A stretch of DNA of 64,000 nt from Mycolicibacterium fortuitum subsp. fortuitum. GTDB lineage: Bacteria > Actinomycetota > Actinomycetes > Mycobacteriales > Mycobacteriaceae. How positions within the stretch are numbered: position 1 is the stretch's first letter; each line of letters starts with the position of its first letter. The stretch is taken from contig NZ_AP025518.1 in the NCBI RefSeq assembly GCF_022179545.1, positions 6,076,001 through 6,140,000 of the forward strand, in the 5' to 3' direction. Below are positions 1-10,668 of this stretch, piece by piece. The notes under the pieces are model-generated. The model saw only the letters and a program-made list of their open reading frames with translations. It did not search any database and was not told where the DNA came from. The translations under genes and the position numbers were made by a program.

Positions 1-2462
1 ACGACCGCACCGGGCTTCGCGCCGTGGGCCTTGAGGAACTCACCGAGCGCGACCTGGATGGCGAAGATCACCGTCTGGACCACTTCGATGGGGTATTCGC
101 AGGTCTCGTTGGTGTAGTCGATCGCGTCGTCGAGGATCAGCTCGACGACGGAGTACCCGCGCTCATCCTGGATGTGCGCGTCGACCTTGTTGATCCACTC
201 GGCGAAGACGGGCTCACGCAGGTACAGCTCTTTGCCCATCTTGCGGTGCTGGGCACCGAAACCGGCGAGCACCCACACCGGGCCGTTGGTGACCGGGCCG
301 TCGGCCGAGATCACACTCGGATGCTGCTTGCCCTCGGCGACGGCCCGCAGACCCTTGATGGCTTCGTCGTGGTCGTGGGCCAGCACGATGGCACGCGAGC
401 GACCGTGGTTGCGGCGCGACAGCGAACGCCCGATGGACTCCAGCGACGACGCCCGGCCCTCCTCGCTGTCGATCCAGTCCGCCAGTTCAGCGGCTGCGAT
501 CTTCTTACGCGAGGTCAGAAATGCCGAGACCGCCAGCGGGACAACCTTCTTGACCGGCTCTGCGGCATCAGCGGCCTCCAGCTGCGCGCGTGCCTCCTCG
601 ATCAGGCGCTTGGCCTCATCGGTCAGACCGGGCAGTTCGTGGTTCGTCTCGTCGTAGGCCGGGTACTCGCCATCGCCGGCACCCGATTCATCGTCGTCGT
701 GGATGAATTCGCCGTACTCATCCATCCGGACGCCGCCGACGTAGACCGCGTTGGCCTCATCGGAAGCCGACTTGCCTTCCACCGCTTCGGGTTCCGGCTG
801 CGGCTCGACCAGATCCGACGGCAAGACCTCACGCAGCACCAGGTGCGCGTTGGCACCGCCGAAGCCGAAGCCGGACACACCGGCGATGGCATGTCCGCTG
901 TAGCGCGGCCAGTCGGAGACGGTGTCGTTGACCTTGAGGTGCTCTTTGTCGAAGTCGATGTACGGGTTGGGCCCGGCGTAGTTGATCGACGGCGGCAGCT
1001 TGTCGTTGGCCAGCGACAACGTCATCTTGGCCAGGCTGGCCGCGCCGGCTGCCGATTCCAGGTGTCCCACATTGGATTTCACCGCACCCAGCAGGGCGGG
1101 CTTGTCCGCGTCGCGGCCTCGGCCGACCACGCGGCCGAGGGCGTCGGCCTCGATCGGGTCACCGAGGATGGTGCCGGTGCCGTGCGCCTCGATGTAGTCG
1201 ACGGACCGCGGGTTGATCCCGGCATCCTTGTAGGCGCGCCGCAGCACCTCTTCCTGCGCGTCAGGATTGGGAGCGAGCAGACCGTTGGACCGGCCGTCGT
1301 GGTTGACCGCGCTGCCGGCGATCACCGCGAGAATCTGGTCGCCGTCGCGGCGGGCGTCGGAGACCCGCTTGAGCACCAGCATGCCGCCGCCCTCAGAACG
1401 GGCGTAGCCGTCGGCGTCAGACGAGAACGACTTGATCCGGCCGTCGGAGGCCAGCACACCGCCGACCTCGTCGAAGCCGATGGTCACCAGTGGAGTGATG
1501 AGCGCGTTGACGCCGCCGACGATGGCCACGTCGGCCTCACCCGAGCGCAGTGCCTGCACACCCTGGTGCGCGGCGACCAGCGAGCTGGAGCACGCGGTGT
1601 CCACGGACACCGAGGGGCCGCGGAAGTCATAGAAGTAGGACACGCGGTTGGCGATGATGGCCGTCTGATTGCCGGTGATGGCGTAGGGGTGCGTGACCGT
1701 CGGATCGGCCAGCGACAGGTAGGAGTAGTCGTTGTTGGAGCTGCCGATGTACACCGCGACGCTGCCGCCGCGCAGGCTCGATGCCGGAATGCGGGCGTGC
1801 TCCAACGCTTCCCACGTCAGCTCCAGCGCCATGCGCTGCTGCGGGTCGATGTTGTCGGCTTCCATCTTCGACAGCGCGAAGAACTCGGAGTCGAAACCCT
1901 TGATGTCGGAGAGGTAGCCGCCGCGGGTGCGGGCCTTTGCGACCCGCTCGGCGATCCGAGGCTCGGAGAGGAACTCCTCCCACCGGCCCTCGGGCAGATC
2001 GGTGATGCAGTCCTTCCCCGCGAGCAGGGCGTCCCACATCTCGTCGGGGGTGTTCAGGTCGCCCGGGAAGCGGGTTGCGACGCCGACGATTGCTATGTCC
2101 TCCACGTCGCGATCGCGGGTCCAGTCCTCGTCGTCGGTGCTCTCCGGCTCGGGCTCACCCTCGATGATCACGGTGGCCAGCGACTCGATGGTCGGGTGGC
2201 GGAACAGCACCGTGGCGGTCAGCGTGACACCGGTGAGGTCCTCGATGTCGCTGGCCATCGCCACCGCATCGCGCGAGGACAGCCCCAGCTCGATCAACGG
2301 CGTGGACTCGTCGATCGCGTCGGCCGACTGCCCCGTGGCGTTCGCGACGGCCTTGCGCAGCCACTCGCGCATCTCCGCGACGGTCAGATCCGGACGTGAC
2401 GCCGGTGCCGCGGCGGGCTCGGTGCCGTCTGGAAGATTCGAATTGCTTTGTGTTTCATCCAT
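1..2462 (-). CDS. pks13: Polyketide synthase Pks13, N-terminal part (cut by window edge)
   Basis: Pks13 performs the final condensation of mycolic acid synthesis, joining the meromycoloyl chain delivered by FadD32 to the carboxylated alpha chain. About 820 N-terminal residues are visible. An acyl-carrier domain has the GLSSRDAV motif, with the phosphopantetheine serine near residue 63. A ketosynthase follows, with DTACSSS and the active cysteine near residue 291. The sequence runs off the window in or near the acyltransferase domain; the second ACP and thioesterase are outside. The ATG at 2462 is preceded by AAAGGTGA. The gene follows fadD32 by 56 bases on the same strand, as in M. tuberculosis, so the two are probably cotranscribed. 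Identity is firm from motifs plus neighbours. Confidence 0.97.
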   Translation of the reverse strand, partial: MDETQSNSNLPDGTEPAAAPASRPDLTVAEMREWLRKAVANATGQSADAIDESTPLIELGLSSRDAVAMASDIEDLTGVTLTATVLFRHPTIESLATVIIEGEPEPESTDDEDWTRDRDVEDIAIVGVATRFPGDLNTPDEMWDALLAGKDCITDLPEGRWEEFLSEPRIAERVAKARTRGGYLSDIKGFDSEFFALSKMEADNIDPQQRMALELTWEALEHARIPASSLRGGSVAVYIGSSNNDYSYLSLADPTVTHPYAITGNQTAIIANRVSYFYDFRGPSVSVDTACSSSLVAAHQGVQALRSGEADVAIVGGVNALITPLVTIGFDEVGGVLASDGRIKSFSSDADGYARSEGGGMLVLKRVSDARRDGDQILAVIAGSAVNHDGRSNGLLAPNPDAQEEVLRRAYKDAGINPRSVDYIEAHGTGTILGDPIEADALGRVVGRGRDADKPALLGAVKSNVGHLESAAGAASLAKMTLSLANDKLPPSINYAGPNPYIDFDKEHLKVNDTVSDWPRYSGHAIAGVSGFGFGGANAHLVLREVLPSDLVEPQPEPEAVEGKSASDEANAVYVGGVRMDEYGEFIHDDDESGAGDGEYPAYDETNHELPGLTDEAKRLIEEARAQLEAADAAEPVKKVVPLAVSAFLTSRKKIAAAELADWIDSEEGRASSLESIGRSLSRRNHGRSRAIVLAHDHDEAIKGLRAVAEGKQHPSVISADGPVTNGPVWVLAGFGAQHRKMGKELYLREPVFAEWINKVDAHIQDERGYSVVELILDDAIDYTNETCEYPIEVVQTVIFAIQVALGEFLKAHGAKPGAV

Positions 2463-2518
2463 GTTCAGGTCACCTTTGTCTCAACCGGCCGGCAGTCGGC
2501 GGTGTGGGTCAGCTCAGC

Positions 2519-4411
2519 TCAGTCGGTCTCGTCGGGGAAAGCGTTGGGGATCTTCCCCGCCCGCAGCGTCCCGTCCAGATACGCCGAGCGGCAGGCCCGG
2601 CGGCCGATCTTGCCGCTGGAGGTACGCGGGATGGCGCCGGCCGCGGTCAACAGGACATCGCGCACGGTGACACCGTGCCGCACGGCGATCGCCGCGCGGA
2701 TGTCGTCGGTGATGGGGCCGACTTCGAGCTTGTGGGCACCGGGAGCGCGCTCGGCGACGATCACCAGCTGCTCGGAGCTGTCGTCGGGATCGCGGTGCAG
2801 GCCCGAGTGCGCGTTCTCGAACACCTCGTCGGGCAACTGGTTGGCCGGCACCGAGAAGGCTGCGACGTAACCGGTACGGACAGCCTTGCTGGCTTCCTGC
2901 GCCGAGTACTCCAGGTCCTGCGGGTAGTGGTTGCGGCCGTCGATGATGACGAGGTCCTTGACGCGGCCGGTGATGTAGAGGTCGCCGTCGTAGAAGGCGC
3001 CGTAGTCGCCGGTGCGCACCCAGGTGGCGTCATCTTCGGCGCCCTCGGCGTGCGACGGGTTGGTCCGCGACTTGAGGATGTTCTGGAAGGTCTCGACGGT
3101 GGCTTCCGGCTTGCCCCAGTAACCCGTGCCCATGTTCTGGCCGCTGATCCAGATCTCGCCGACCTGTCCGTCGGGCAGCTCGGTGGCGCTCTCGGCGTCG
3201 ACGATGACAGCCCACTCGGCCACACCGACCTTGCCGGCCGAGGCCTGGGCGACCGCCTTGGGCGAATCCTCTGCCACCTCGACGATGCGGCCGCTGTTGA
3301 GCTCGTCGCGGTCGACGGTGATGATCTTGGGTTCCTCGGCGCTCGGGGTCGTCGAGACGAACAGCGTGGCCTCGGCCAGGCCGTAGGACGGCTTGATCGC
3401 CTTGGCCGGGAAGCCGAACGGTCCGAATGCCTCGTTGAATCGGCGCACGGTGGCCGCCGAGATCGGCTCACTGCCGTTCAGCACGGCCTTGACGTTGGAC
3501 ATGTCCAGCGGCGCCGAGCCTTCCTTGGGCACCCCGCGCGCGGCAGCGTGGTCGAATGCGAAGTTCGGGGCCACCGAGATGGTGCCGCCGGTGTCGCCTT
3601 CCTTGCGGGCCAGCTCGCGGATCCAGCGCTCCGGCCGGCGCACGAAAGCGGCCGGGGTCATGAAGGTGAAGTAGTGGCCGATCATCGGCGCCAGCAGCGC
3701 GGTGATCAGACCCATGTCGTGGAAGAACGGCAGCCAGGACAGGCCGCGGTCGCCCTCTTCGCCTTCCAGCGCCTCGATCACCTGGACCACGTTGGTGGCC
3801 AGGTTCAGGTGGGTGATCTGCACACCGGTCGGGATCCGGGTCGAGCCGGACGTGTACTGCAGGTAGGCGATGGTGGTCTCGTCGACGTCCTCGAAGTGGA
3901 TCCAGGTGGCGGCGACGTCGTCAGGAACCGCGTCGACGGCGATCACGCGGGGGCGCTGATTGGCGGGCCGGCTGCGGAAGAACTTGCGGACCCCCTCGGC
4001 GGCCTCGGTGGTGGTCAGGATCGCCGACGGGTGGCAGTTGTCCAACACCGCGTGCAGGCGGCCGACGTGGCCGGGCTCGGACGGGTCGAACAGTGGCACT
4101 GCGATGCGGCCGGCGTAGAGCGCGCCGAAGAAGGCGACGAGGTAGTCGAGGTTCTGCGGGCACAGGATCGCGACCCGGTCACCGGGCTGGGTGACCTGCT
4201 GGAGCCGGGCGGCCACCGCCTTGTTGCGGGCGCTGAACTGGGCCCAGGTCAGGTCACGGGCCACGCCGTCACGTTCGGTGGAGAAGTCCAGGAAGCGGTA
4301 TGCCAGCTTGTCACCACGAACCCTGGCCCAGCGCTCGACGTGCTCGACGATGCTGGCGCCGTCAGGGAACTTGATCTGACCGTCCTTGATGAACGGATTG
4401 ATGAACGGCAT
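2519..4411 (-). CDS. fadD32: Long-chain fatty-acid-AMP ligase FadD32
   Basis: FadD32 adenylates meromycolic acid with ATP and loads it on the N-terminal ACP of Pks13. The 630-residue protein is full length for the family. It has the ATP-binding [11 protein letters not shown] motif at about residues 186-196, then SYGLAEATL, the TGDYGAF...ITGRVKD region, and a C-terminal [12 protein letters not shown] carrying the conserved lysine. Such FAALs differ from CoA ligases by an insertion that stops CoA transfer (family knowledge, not checked here). It lies directly upstream of pks13. An AT-rich stretch and a terminator-like hairpin separate it from the lipase gene, so it may have its own promoter. 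Confidence 0.97.
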   Translation of the reverse strand: MPFINPFIKDGQIKFPDGASIVEHVERWARVRGDKLAYRFLDFSTERDGVARDLTWAQFSARNKAVAARLQQVTQPGDRVAILCPQNLDYLVAFFGALYAGRIAVPLFDPSEPGHVGRLHAVLDNCHPSAILTTTEAAEGVRKFFRSRPANQRPRVIAVDAVPDDVAATWIHFEDVDETTIAYLQYTSGSTRIPTGVQITHLNLATNVVQVIEALEGEEGDRGLSWLPFFHDMGLITALLAPMIGHYFTFMTPAAFVRRPERWIRELARKEGDTGGTISVAPNFAFDHAAARGVPKEGSAPLDMSNVKAVLNGSEPISAATVRRFNEAFGPFGFPAKAIKPSYGLAEATLFVSTTPSAEEPKIITVDRDELNSGRIVEVAEDSPKAVAQASAGKVGVAEWAVIVDAESATELPDGQVGEIWISGQNMGTGYWGKPEATVETFQNILKSRTNPSHAEGAEDDATWVRTGDYGAFYDGDLYITGRVKDLVIIDGRNHYPQDLEYSAQEASKAVRTGYVAAFSVPANQLPDEVFENAHSGLHRDPDDSSEQLVIVAERAPGAHKLEVGPITDDIRAAIAVRHGVTVRDVLLTAAGAIPRTSSGKIGRRACRSAYLDGTLRAGKIPNAFPDETD

Positions 4412-4606
4412 TTAACTCTCCTGTCAGAGCGGTACTCGTCGCGTTGGCGCACGTCACTGGCGGTGCGTCGCAGCCACTCGGCGGCCGGTCCGTACCCAAA
4501 CCCGGACGATCGTACCGGGCGCGCCGATCCAGTCCCACAGATCAGCTGATGGCACTATCCAACCCGCTGTGCACGCGCGATGCTCTTATTTTTCTCTTAA
4601 TGTTAA

Positions 4607-4623
4607 GGGACCGTGACGGTCCC
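4607..4623 (-). terminator. Short hairpin between the lipase gene and fadD32
   Basis: GGGACCGT and ACGGTCCC form a perfect inverted repeat around one base. Read on the minus strand, it lies just after the stop of the cutinase-like gene and is followed by an AT-rich run (TTAACATTAAGAGAAAAATA). This could be a weak intrinsic terminator, or part of the fadD32 promoter region. The loop must open to at least three bases, so the real stem is about seven pairs. Confidence 0.4.
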
Positions 4624-4643
4624 GACCAAATCCGGCACGCGCG

Positions 4644-5657
4644 TCAACCGTGCTTCGGATGAGGCGCGTTGTCCACCAGGTCCTTCGCCCAGCTCAGCGT
4701 CCACTGCGTGGCGGTCTGCCCGTTCTCCACCCAGAACTGCGGGGTGTTGTAGAGCGCGTGCACCGGGCCGGCCGCGCTACCGGTCAGCGTTTCCAGCGTC
4801 TTGGGGAGGTTGAAGATCGAGAACGCCTCTTCGGGCGCCGAGCAGATCAGATCGCCCTTGCCGCAGATCTGATTGGTCCGGTCGTTGAGCGCCCCGAAGC
4901 CGCCCTGCCGCGGGCCCGTCATGGTCAGGCCCATCTCGGAGAGCACCGGCACCTCGTGCAGTGTGATCTCGGCACCTTGCCCAGGCGGGTTGGGGCCGAT
5001 GTCCTTCCCGACACCGAACTGGCGGCGGCCGTCGGCGATCAAGGTGACACCCAGCACCAGGTCTTCGTCCACCGGGCCACGGCCGTTGCCGATATCGCTG
5101 GCCAGGTCCCCGCCGATCACCGCGCCCTGCGAGAACCCCGCGATCACATAGCTGGTCAGCGGACAGCGGTCGTTCATGTCCGTCATCGCCTTGACCGCGG
5201 TGCGCTTCCCCTCGGCCCGGCTGTCGTTGTAGGACATCTGGTTGTCGGCGGAGAACGGGTTATGGAACTGCGCGGTGTAGGGAACCGTGTAGACCTCGAG
5301 CCGGTCCTTGCCGAACTGCTCGGCCATCGGCCGGCTCACGTTGGTCATCAGCGACAGCGGGAACTGGGTCGGGTTGAACGGATCGTCCTGTGGGGAGGAC
5401 TCCCAGGTGCCCGGGATCGAGACCATCATCACGTCCGGGCAGTCGGCGGACTGGAAATCCGGGCGCGGCTTACGCGGCGTCGACGGGCCGGGCACCCCGG
5501 CCGGCGGCTGGGCCGTGGGCGGGGCGGACGGGCTCTCCGGCCGACGCAGATAGATCACCACGATCGACACCACCAGCACCACCACGAGTGCCATCGCCCC
5601 GGCGGCGATCAGTGCCAGGATGCGGTGCCGCTTCCTGCGGCCGGCATTTTTTGCCAT
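4644..5657 (-). CDS. Cutinase-like lipase, Culp6 / Rv3802c type
   Basis: This membrane-anchored serine hydrolase matches Rv3802c (Culp6), which has phospholipase A/thioesterase activity and is needed for normal envelope mycolate control (from the literature). The 337-residue protein starts with a basic stretch and one membrane segment (about 12-37), then a Pro-rich linker. The alpha/beta-hydrolase domain follows, with the nucleophile elbow GFSQGAV (Ser near 176). A catalytic Asp and His are expected further on but were not pinpointed. It sits between fadD32 and the antigen 85 genes, in conserved order. Confidence 0.93.
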   Translation of the reverse strand: MAKNAGRRKRHRILALIAAGAMALVVVLVVSIVVIYLRRPESPSAPPTAQPPAGVPGPSTPRKPRPDFQSADCPDVMMVSIPGTWESSPQDDPFNPTQFPLSLMTNVSRPMAEQFGKDRLEVYTVPYTAQFHNPFSADNQMSYNDSRAEGKRTAVKAMTDMNDRCPLTSYVIAGFSQGAVIGGDLASDIGNGRGPVDEDLVLGVTLIADGRRQFGVGKDIGPNPPGQGAEITLHEVPVLSEMGLTMTGPRQGGFGALNDRTNQICGKGDLICSAPEEAFSIFNLPKTLETLTGSAAGPVHALYNTPQFWVENGQTATQWTLSWAKDLVDNAPHPKHG

Positions 5658-5699
5658 GGGTTACTCGGGCTCCTCGCGTGCGGTGCGGTGATCTGCTTC

Positions 5700-6146
5700 T
5701 CAGCAGAGATGTTCGGTGGCGATGCGGATGTAGTCGGTGACGGCGGTGTCGATCTCGGTAGAGGTCGGGCCTTCCGCAGTGTGGGCAGCCTCGACATCGT
5801 TGCGCACCAACGGCAGGACGAATTCACGCACCGCCTGGTCGTTGAGCCTGGCGGCGTGGGCCTGGCACACATACGACCCGATGGACAGCGCGTGCAGCTC
5901 ACTGGACGGCGTGATGCCGGAAGCCTTGAGCTCGTCGAGGTAGGTGTGCTGCTGCGACGTGATGGCCAGCTCACCGGGACGGCCCTGGTCGGGCTGCGCG
6001 GACGCCGCCTGCAGCTGCGCACCGTTGACCTGTGACGTCGGCAGAGCCAGCGGCGCCATGATGTCGCTGCTCGCGTCGCACGCCGTCAGCAACGACGCAG
6101 CCGACACCGCTGCCACCAGGGTGGCCGACCGTACCGTGTGCTGCAC
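5700..6146 (-). CDS. Putative DUF732-type lipoprotein
   Basis: A small exported protein of about 148 residues. The chosen GTG start at 6146 has GGTGGA just before it and puts a typical lipoprotein signal at the N-terminus: a hydrophobic run ending in the lipobox LLTAC. An in-frame ATG at 6200 would bury that signal, so it was rejected. The rest resembles DUF732 domains, with a YLDELKASGI-like helix, SIGSYVCQAH and a second cysteine at the very C-terminus (TEHLC), which could form a disulfide. I do not recall a counterpart between Rv3802c and Rv3803c in M. tuberculosis. Function is unknown; the context suggests an envelope role. Confidence 0.7.
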   Translation of the reverse strand: MQHTVRSATLVAAVSAASLLTACDASSDIMAPLALPTSQVNGAQLQAASAQPDQGRPGELAITSQQHTYLDELKASGITPSSELHALSIGSYVCQAHAARLNDQAVREFVLPLVRNDVEAAHTAEGPTSTEIDTAVTDYIRIATEHLC

Positions 6147-6221
6147 GCTTCCACCGTACCGGCTGGTGAAAAGTGCCCCGGCGCAGCTGATTCTGGTCAC
6201 TACAGCGGGCCGCCCGGACGG

Positions 6222-7148
6222 CTACTTGATGGTCGCGACCAGCTCGCCCGACATCTGAGCCAGCTGCGGAGCCCAGCTACCCCAGTCGTGCTGGCCGCCG
6301 CTGGGCATGTCGAAATGCCCGTTGCTTCCGCCGACGGAGCGGTAGTGCTGGTAGAAGGACCGGTTACTGCCCGCCGCCTGATCGCACACCCCGATCATCG
6401 CGGCCGGATCGCTACACGTCAGCGTGGCCGGGCTGTACACCCACAGCCGGGTGTTGGCATCAGCCAGCAACTGCACGTGCACGTCCGGGTCGTGCCACTT
6501 CCAGCGACCCAGCTGTGGGGCACCCCACATGCCGTAGCTGTCCACACCGCCGAACTCGGCCAGACCGGCGGTGATCGCGCCGTTGAGGGTGGTGGCCGAG
6601 GGGGTCAGGAAGCCCGACAGTGAGCCGGCGAAGCGGAACCGGTCGGGATGGAACGCGGCCAGCGTCAGCGCGGCAGTCCCGCCCTGCGAGGCCCCGACGA
6701 TGCCGTGCCCGCCCGGTGCCAGGCCCTTGTTGGCGGCCAGCCAGTCCGGAAGCTCGGCGGACAGGAAGGTCTCCCACTGCTTGCTGCCGTCCTGCTCCCA
6801 GTTGGTGTACAGGCTCCAGGCACCGCCGGCCGGAGCGGCCACCGAGATTCCGCGGCCGGCCAGCGTGCTCATCGCGTGACCGGCGTTGACCCAGTTGCTC
6901 ACGTCAGGGGCGGCGTTGAACGCGTCGAGCAGGAACACCGCATGTGGGCCACCGCCCTGGAATGCCACGGGGATGTCGCGGCCCATGGCCGCCGACGGGA
7001 CCATCAGATACTCGACACCGTCGGCTCGAGCGGGTGCGCCCGTCGTCGCGGACACGGCCCACAGGCCCGCACCGAGTACCGGTGCCAAGAGCGCCAGCAG
7101 CATCGCCCGCATCAGACTCAACGCACGTCTCATCATCAACCTCTCCAC
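6222..7148 (-). CDS. fbpD: MPT51 / FbpD, antigen 85-like secreted protein
   Basis: A secreted alpha/beta-hydrolase-fold relative of antigen 85, matching MPT51 (Rv3803c), described as binding fibronectin and lacking mycolyltransferase activity. It has 308 residues with an N-terminal signal peptide ending near ARADGVEYL. The elbow reads GASQGG (Ser near 154) and SGGQHDWGSW (His near 287) lines up with the catalytic His region of antigen 85. The acidic residue region has MIGVC instead of the KFLEGF seen in the adjacent fbpA, so the triad looks incomplete. Two cysteines near 245 and 255 might pair. It lies in tandem with fbpA, from which it presumably arose by duplication. Confidence 0.93.
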   Translation of the reverse strand: MERLMMRRALSLMRAMLLALLAPVLGAGLWAVSATTGAPARADGVEYLMVPSAAMGRDIPVAFQGGGPHAVFLLDAFNAAPDVSNWVNAGHAMSTLAGRGISVAAPAGGAWSLYTNWEQDGSKQWETFLSAELPDWLAANKGLAPGGHGIVGASQGGTAALTLAAFHPDRFRFAGSLSGFLTPSATTLNGAITAGLAEFGGVDSYGMWGAPQLGRWKWHDPDVHVQLLADANTRLWVYSPATLTCSDPAAMIGVCDQAAGSNRSFYQHYRSVGGSNGHFDMPSGGQHDWGSWAPQLAQMSGELVATIK

Positions 7149-7253
7149 GCTGCCAGCCGATCATCGGAGTGCCCCCGCACACATAACCCGCGTTGTAGTG
7201 AACCACATCGGCCTCACAGGCGGGGCGGCAATGAACCGGCCCCGGAAACGGCT

Positions 7254-7287
7254 GACGGCGGCGACCCCTTCGGGGATCGCCGCCGTC
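7254..7287 (-). terminator. Strong hairpin after fbpA
   Basis: GACGGCGGCGA and TCGCCGCCGTC pair perfectly (11 pairs). The inner CCCC-TTC-GGGG extends the stem to about 15 pairs with one bulged A. It lies between the fbpA stop and the fbpD start. There is no T-run on the minus strand, as is common for mycobacterial terminators. It would let fbpA be transcribed separately from fbpD. Confidence 0.65.
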
Positions 7288-7321
7288 TTCCGTTGTCTTA
7301 CCTGGTGTTACCCGCGTCCGC

Positions 7322-8661
<1,340 letters not shown>

Positions 8662-10668
8662 TCATGGACCGGTTGCGGGCATCCCGGTGTACGGCGGGTT
8701 CTTGGGCTCGGGCACCGGCAGGCCGCACCGCTTCAACTCGTAGAGCGGTACGCGGTCGATCCGGTACTTCGTGAACTCGTATGCATGCGCCAGGTTGGAC
8801 AGGAACCGCCGCGGGCTCATCTCTCCGCGCACCGAGTTCAGCATCGACTCGGTGGCCTGGCAGTCGAGCGCGGCCTGCGCCTGCGAGATCCACTCCTCGT
8901 CGAGGTAGGCCGGGATGTACGGCCTGGTCTTGAGGAACGGTCCTTCGGCCACCGCCCAGTCCGGGAACAGGTTCTTGTCGTGGCCGATGCGGCCGTCGGT
9001 CAGCCGCTGGGTGTGCATCGCCAGCGGATTCGTCAGGCCGATCTGGTCGATCACCCGCACGTCGAGACCGACGTTCATACCCAACATGCCCATGTTGGTG
9101 AAGAACACGGTGTGCGGGGTGACCAACGTCCGACGGGCCTCCGGCGTGAGATCCGGTGGCGGCGGATACGCGGGTACGACGTCCCACTGGTCGTAATTGC
9201 CGGACGGCAACAGCAACGCTCCGTCGGGGGTGTTCTCGATCGCGGTCAGCACCGCCCGCATGCGCGGGTAGTCCAGATAGTCGGCAGCGGTGAGCGGGTG
9301 CGCATGACCGGTAGCCTGCGAGTAGAAGCGACGCTCGTCGACGATGCCGCTGTAGGTGACGCGCGTTCCGTCGGCGCCCAGGCCCGAGGAATTCGCGGCC
9401 CAGATGGACCAGCCCACCACCGACGCCCACAGCACACTGGTGGCCGCCGCCAGCAGGTAACCCGTCTCGCGGGTGAACCGGGTGCCGTCGGGCAGCACGA
9501 CGGGAATGACCGAGACGGGCATCAGCAGGCAGAACAGCGGCGTCAACAGCACGCGGCCGTGCATGAAGTCACCACCCTGGCGCACCCAGTAGATGCCTTG
9601 CAGCAAGCCGCTGGCGAACATGAAAAGCACTACCGCAGCGGGACTTTGCACGGTGCGGGCCAGCCATCCGTAGCCGGGGGGCACCTGGTGGCGCACCCAC
9701 CACGGCCGGGTTCTCGTGGTCAGCAGAACCGCGCCGAGCGCGGCCAGCAACAGCACCGGCACCCACAGCAGGTACGGGTGGTTGAAATTGGTGAGGTAGG
9801 TGAAGCCCTGGGACCACTTCGATCCCGAGGCGTCCTTGGCCACCGCGGTGCCCGGCACCAGCAGCCCGTAGTAACCCATGCGGAAGATCTGGTACGCGAC
9901 CGGCAGCAGGCCGCCGGCGACCAAGATCAGCACGCGCCGCCGCCAGCCGCGCGCCGCGATGAGCATCATGACCAGCGCGCCACCGCCGATCAACGCCAAC
10001 TCGGGGCGGATCAGTACGCTCAGTCCGGCCACTGCGGCCAGCGCTGCGTCGAAGTACTTGCTGGACACCGGATTCGGTCGCCGCAACGCCTGCGACCAGC
10101 AGACCAGCATCCACCACAGCAGGCCCAGATATGCCAGCACCAAACCGTTTTCGAGCCCCGAGGTGGCGAAGTCGCGAGCCGGCGGGACGGCGATGTAGAC
10201 CAGCGCACCCGCGGGCAACAGCAGGGCCCGGCGGCCCTGCAGGCTCGGAGCGTACAACCGGCCGGTGCCCAGCATCGCCAGCACGACACCGAGCACGCTC
10301 AGCGTCAGCGCGAAGGCCAGGGCCACGTACTCCAACCGGACCGGCCCGCCGAGCCAGGCGCCCAACGTCACCAGGTAGGTCCACACCGTCGAGGTGTTGG
10401 CCTCGATCCGCTCGCCCGCGTTGAAGACGGGACCGTTGCCCGCCAACAGGTTTCGGACCGTCCGCAAGACGATCAGTCCGTCGTCGGCGATCCAGCGGCG
10501 CTGCCAGGCACCCCAGCCGAACAGACCGGCGACCACCACGACGCTCACCCACAGGCTGACCCGCACCGAGACGTCGTAGGGAAACACCGGCCACCGCGCC
10601 AACCGCGCACTCACACCACCGGCCAGGCGGCGCAGGGTGATCCGGTCAGCTGAAGTAGATGGCAGCAC
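8662..10668 (-). CDS. aftB: Arabinofuranosyltransferase AftB
   Basis: AftB adds the terminal beta-(1->2) arabinofuranose residues to arabinogalactan and lipoarabinomannan, using decaprenyl-phosphoryl arabinose on the outer face of the membrane. The protein is a GT-C-type multispanning membrane protein with a periplasmic C-terminal domain. An RRWIADDGLIV motif near the first loop carries the acidic pair typical of the family. The start at 10668 overlaps the end of ubiA by 23 bases. An internal start near VRVSLWVS would match the M. tuberculosis N-terminus better, so about 30 N-terminal residues are uncertain. It is the last gene of the glf-glfT2-PAP2-ubiA-aftB run. Confidence 0.93.
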   Translation of the reverse strand: MLPSTSADRITLRRLAGGVSARLARWPVFPYDVSVRVSLWVSVVVVAGLFGWGAWQRRWIADDGLIVLRTVRNLLAGNGPVFNAGERIEANTSTVWTYLVTLGAWLGGPVRLEYVALAFALTLSVLGVVLAMLGTGRLYAPSLQGRRALLLPAGALVYIAVPPARDFATSGLENGLVLAYLGLLWWMLVCWSQALRRPNPVSSKYFDAALAAVAGLSVLIRPELALIGGGALVMMLIAARGWRRRVLILVAGGLLPVAYQIFRMGYYGLLVPGTAVAKDASGSKWSQGFTYLTNFNHPYLLWVPVLLLAALGAVLLTTRTRPWWVRHQVPPGYGWLARTVQSPAAVVLFMFASGLLQGIYWVRQGGDFMHGRVLLTPLFCLLMPVSVIPVVLPDGTRFTRETGYLLAAATSVLWASVVGWSIWAANSSGLGADGTRVTYSGIVDERRFYSQATGHAHPLTAADYLDYPRMRAVLTAIENTPDGALLLPSGNYDQWDVVPAYPPPPDLTPEARRTLVTPHTVFFTNMGMLGMNVGLDVRVIDQIGLTNPLAMHTQRLTDGRIGHDKNLFPDWAVAEGPFLKTRPYIPAYLDEEWISQAQAALDCQATESMLNSVRGEMSPRRFLSNLAHAYEFTKYRIDRVPLYELKRCGLPVPEPKNPPYTGMPATGP

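Noticed and set aside
24..2399. Long open frame on the plus strand opposite pks13
   Set aside because: It is a GC-rich mirror of pks13; the minus strand has clear ACP and ketosynthase motifs, and the plus product has none.
2396..4549. Long plus-strand frame opposite fadD32
   Set aside because: Antisense shadow; fadD32 motifs on the minus strand are unambiguous.
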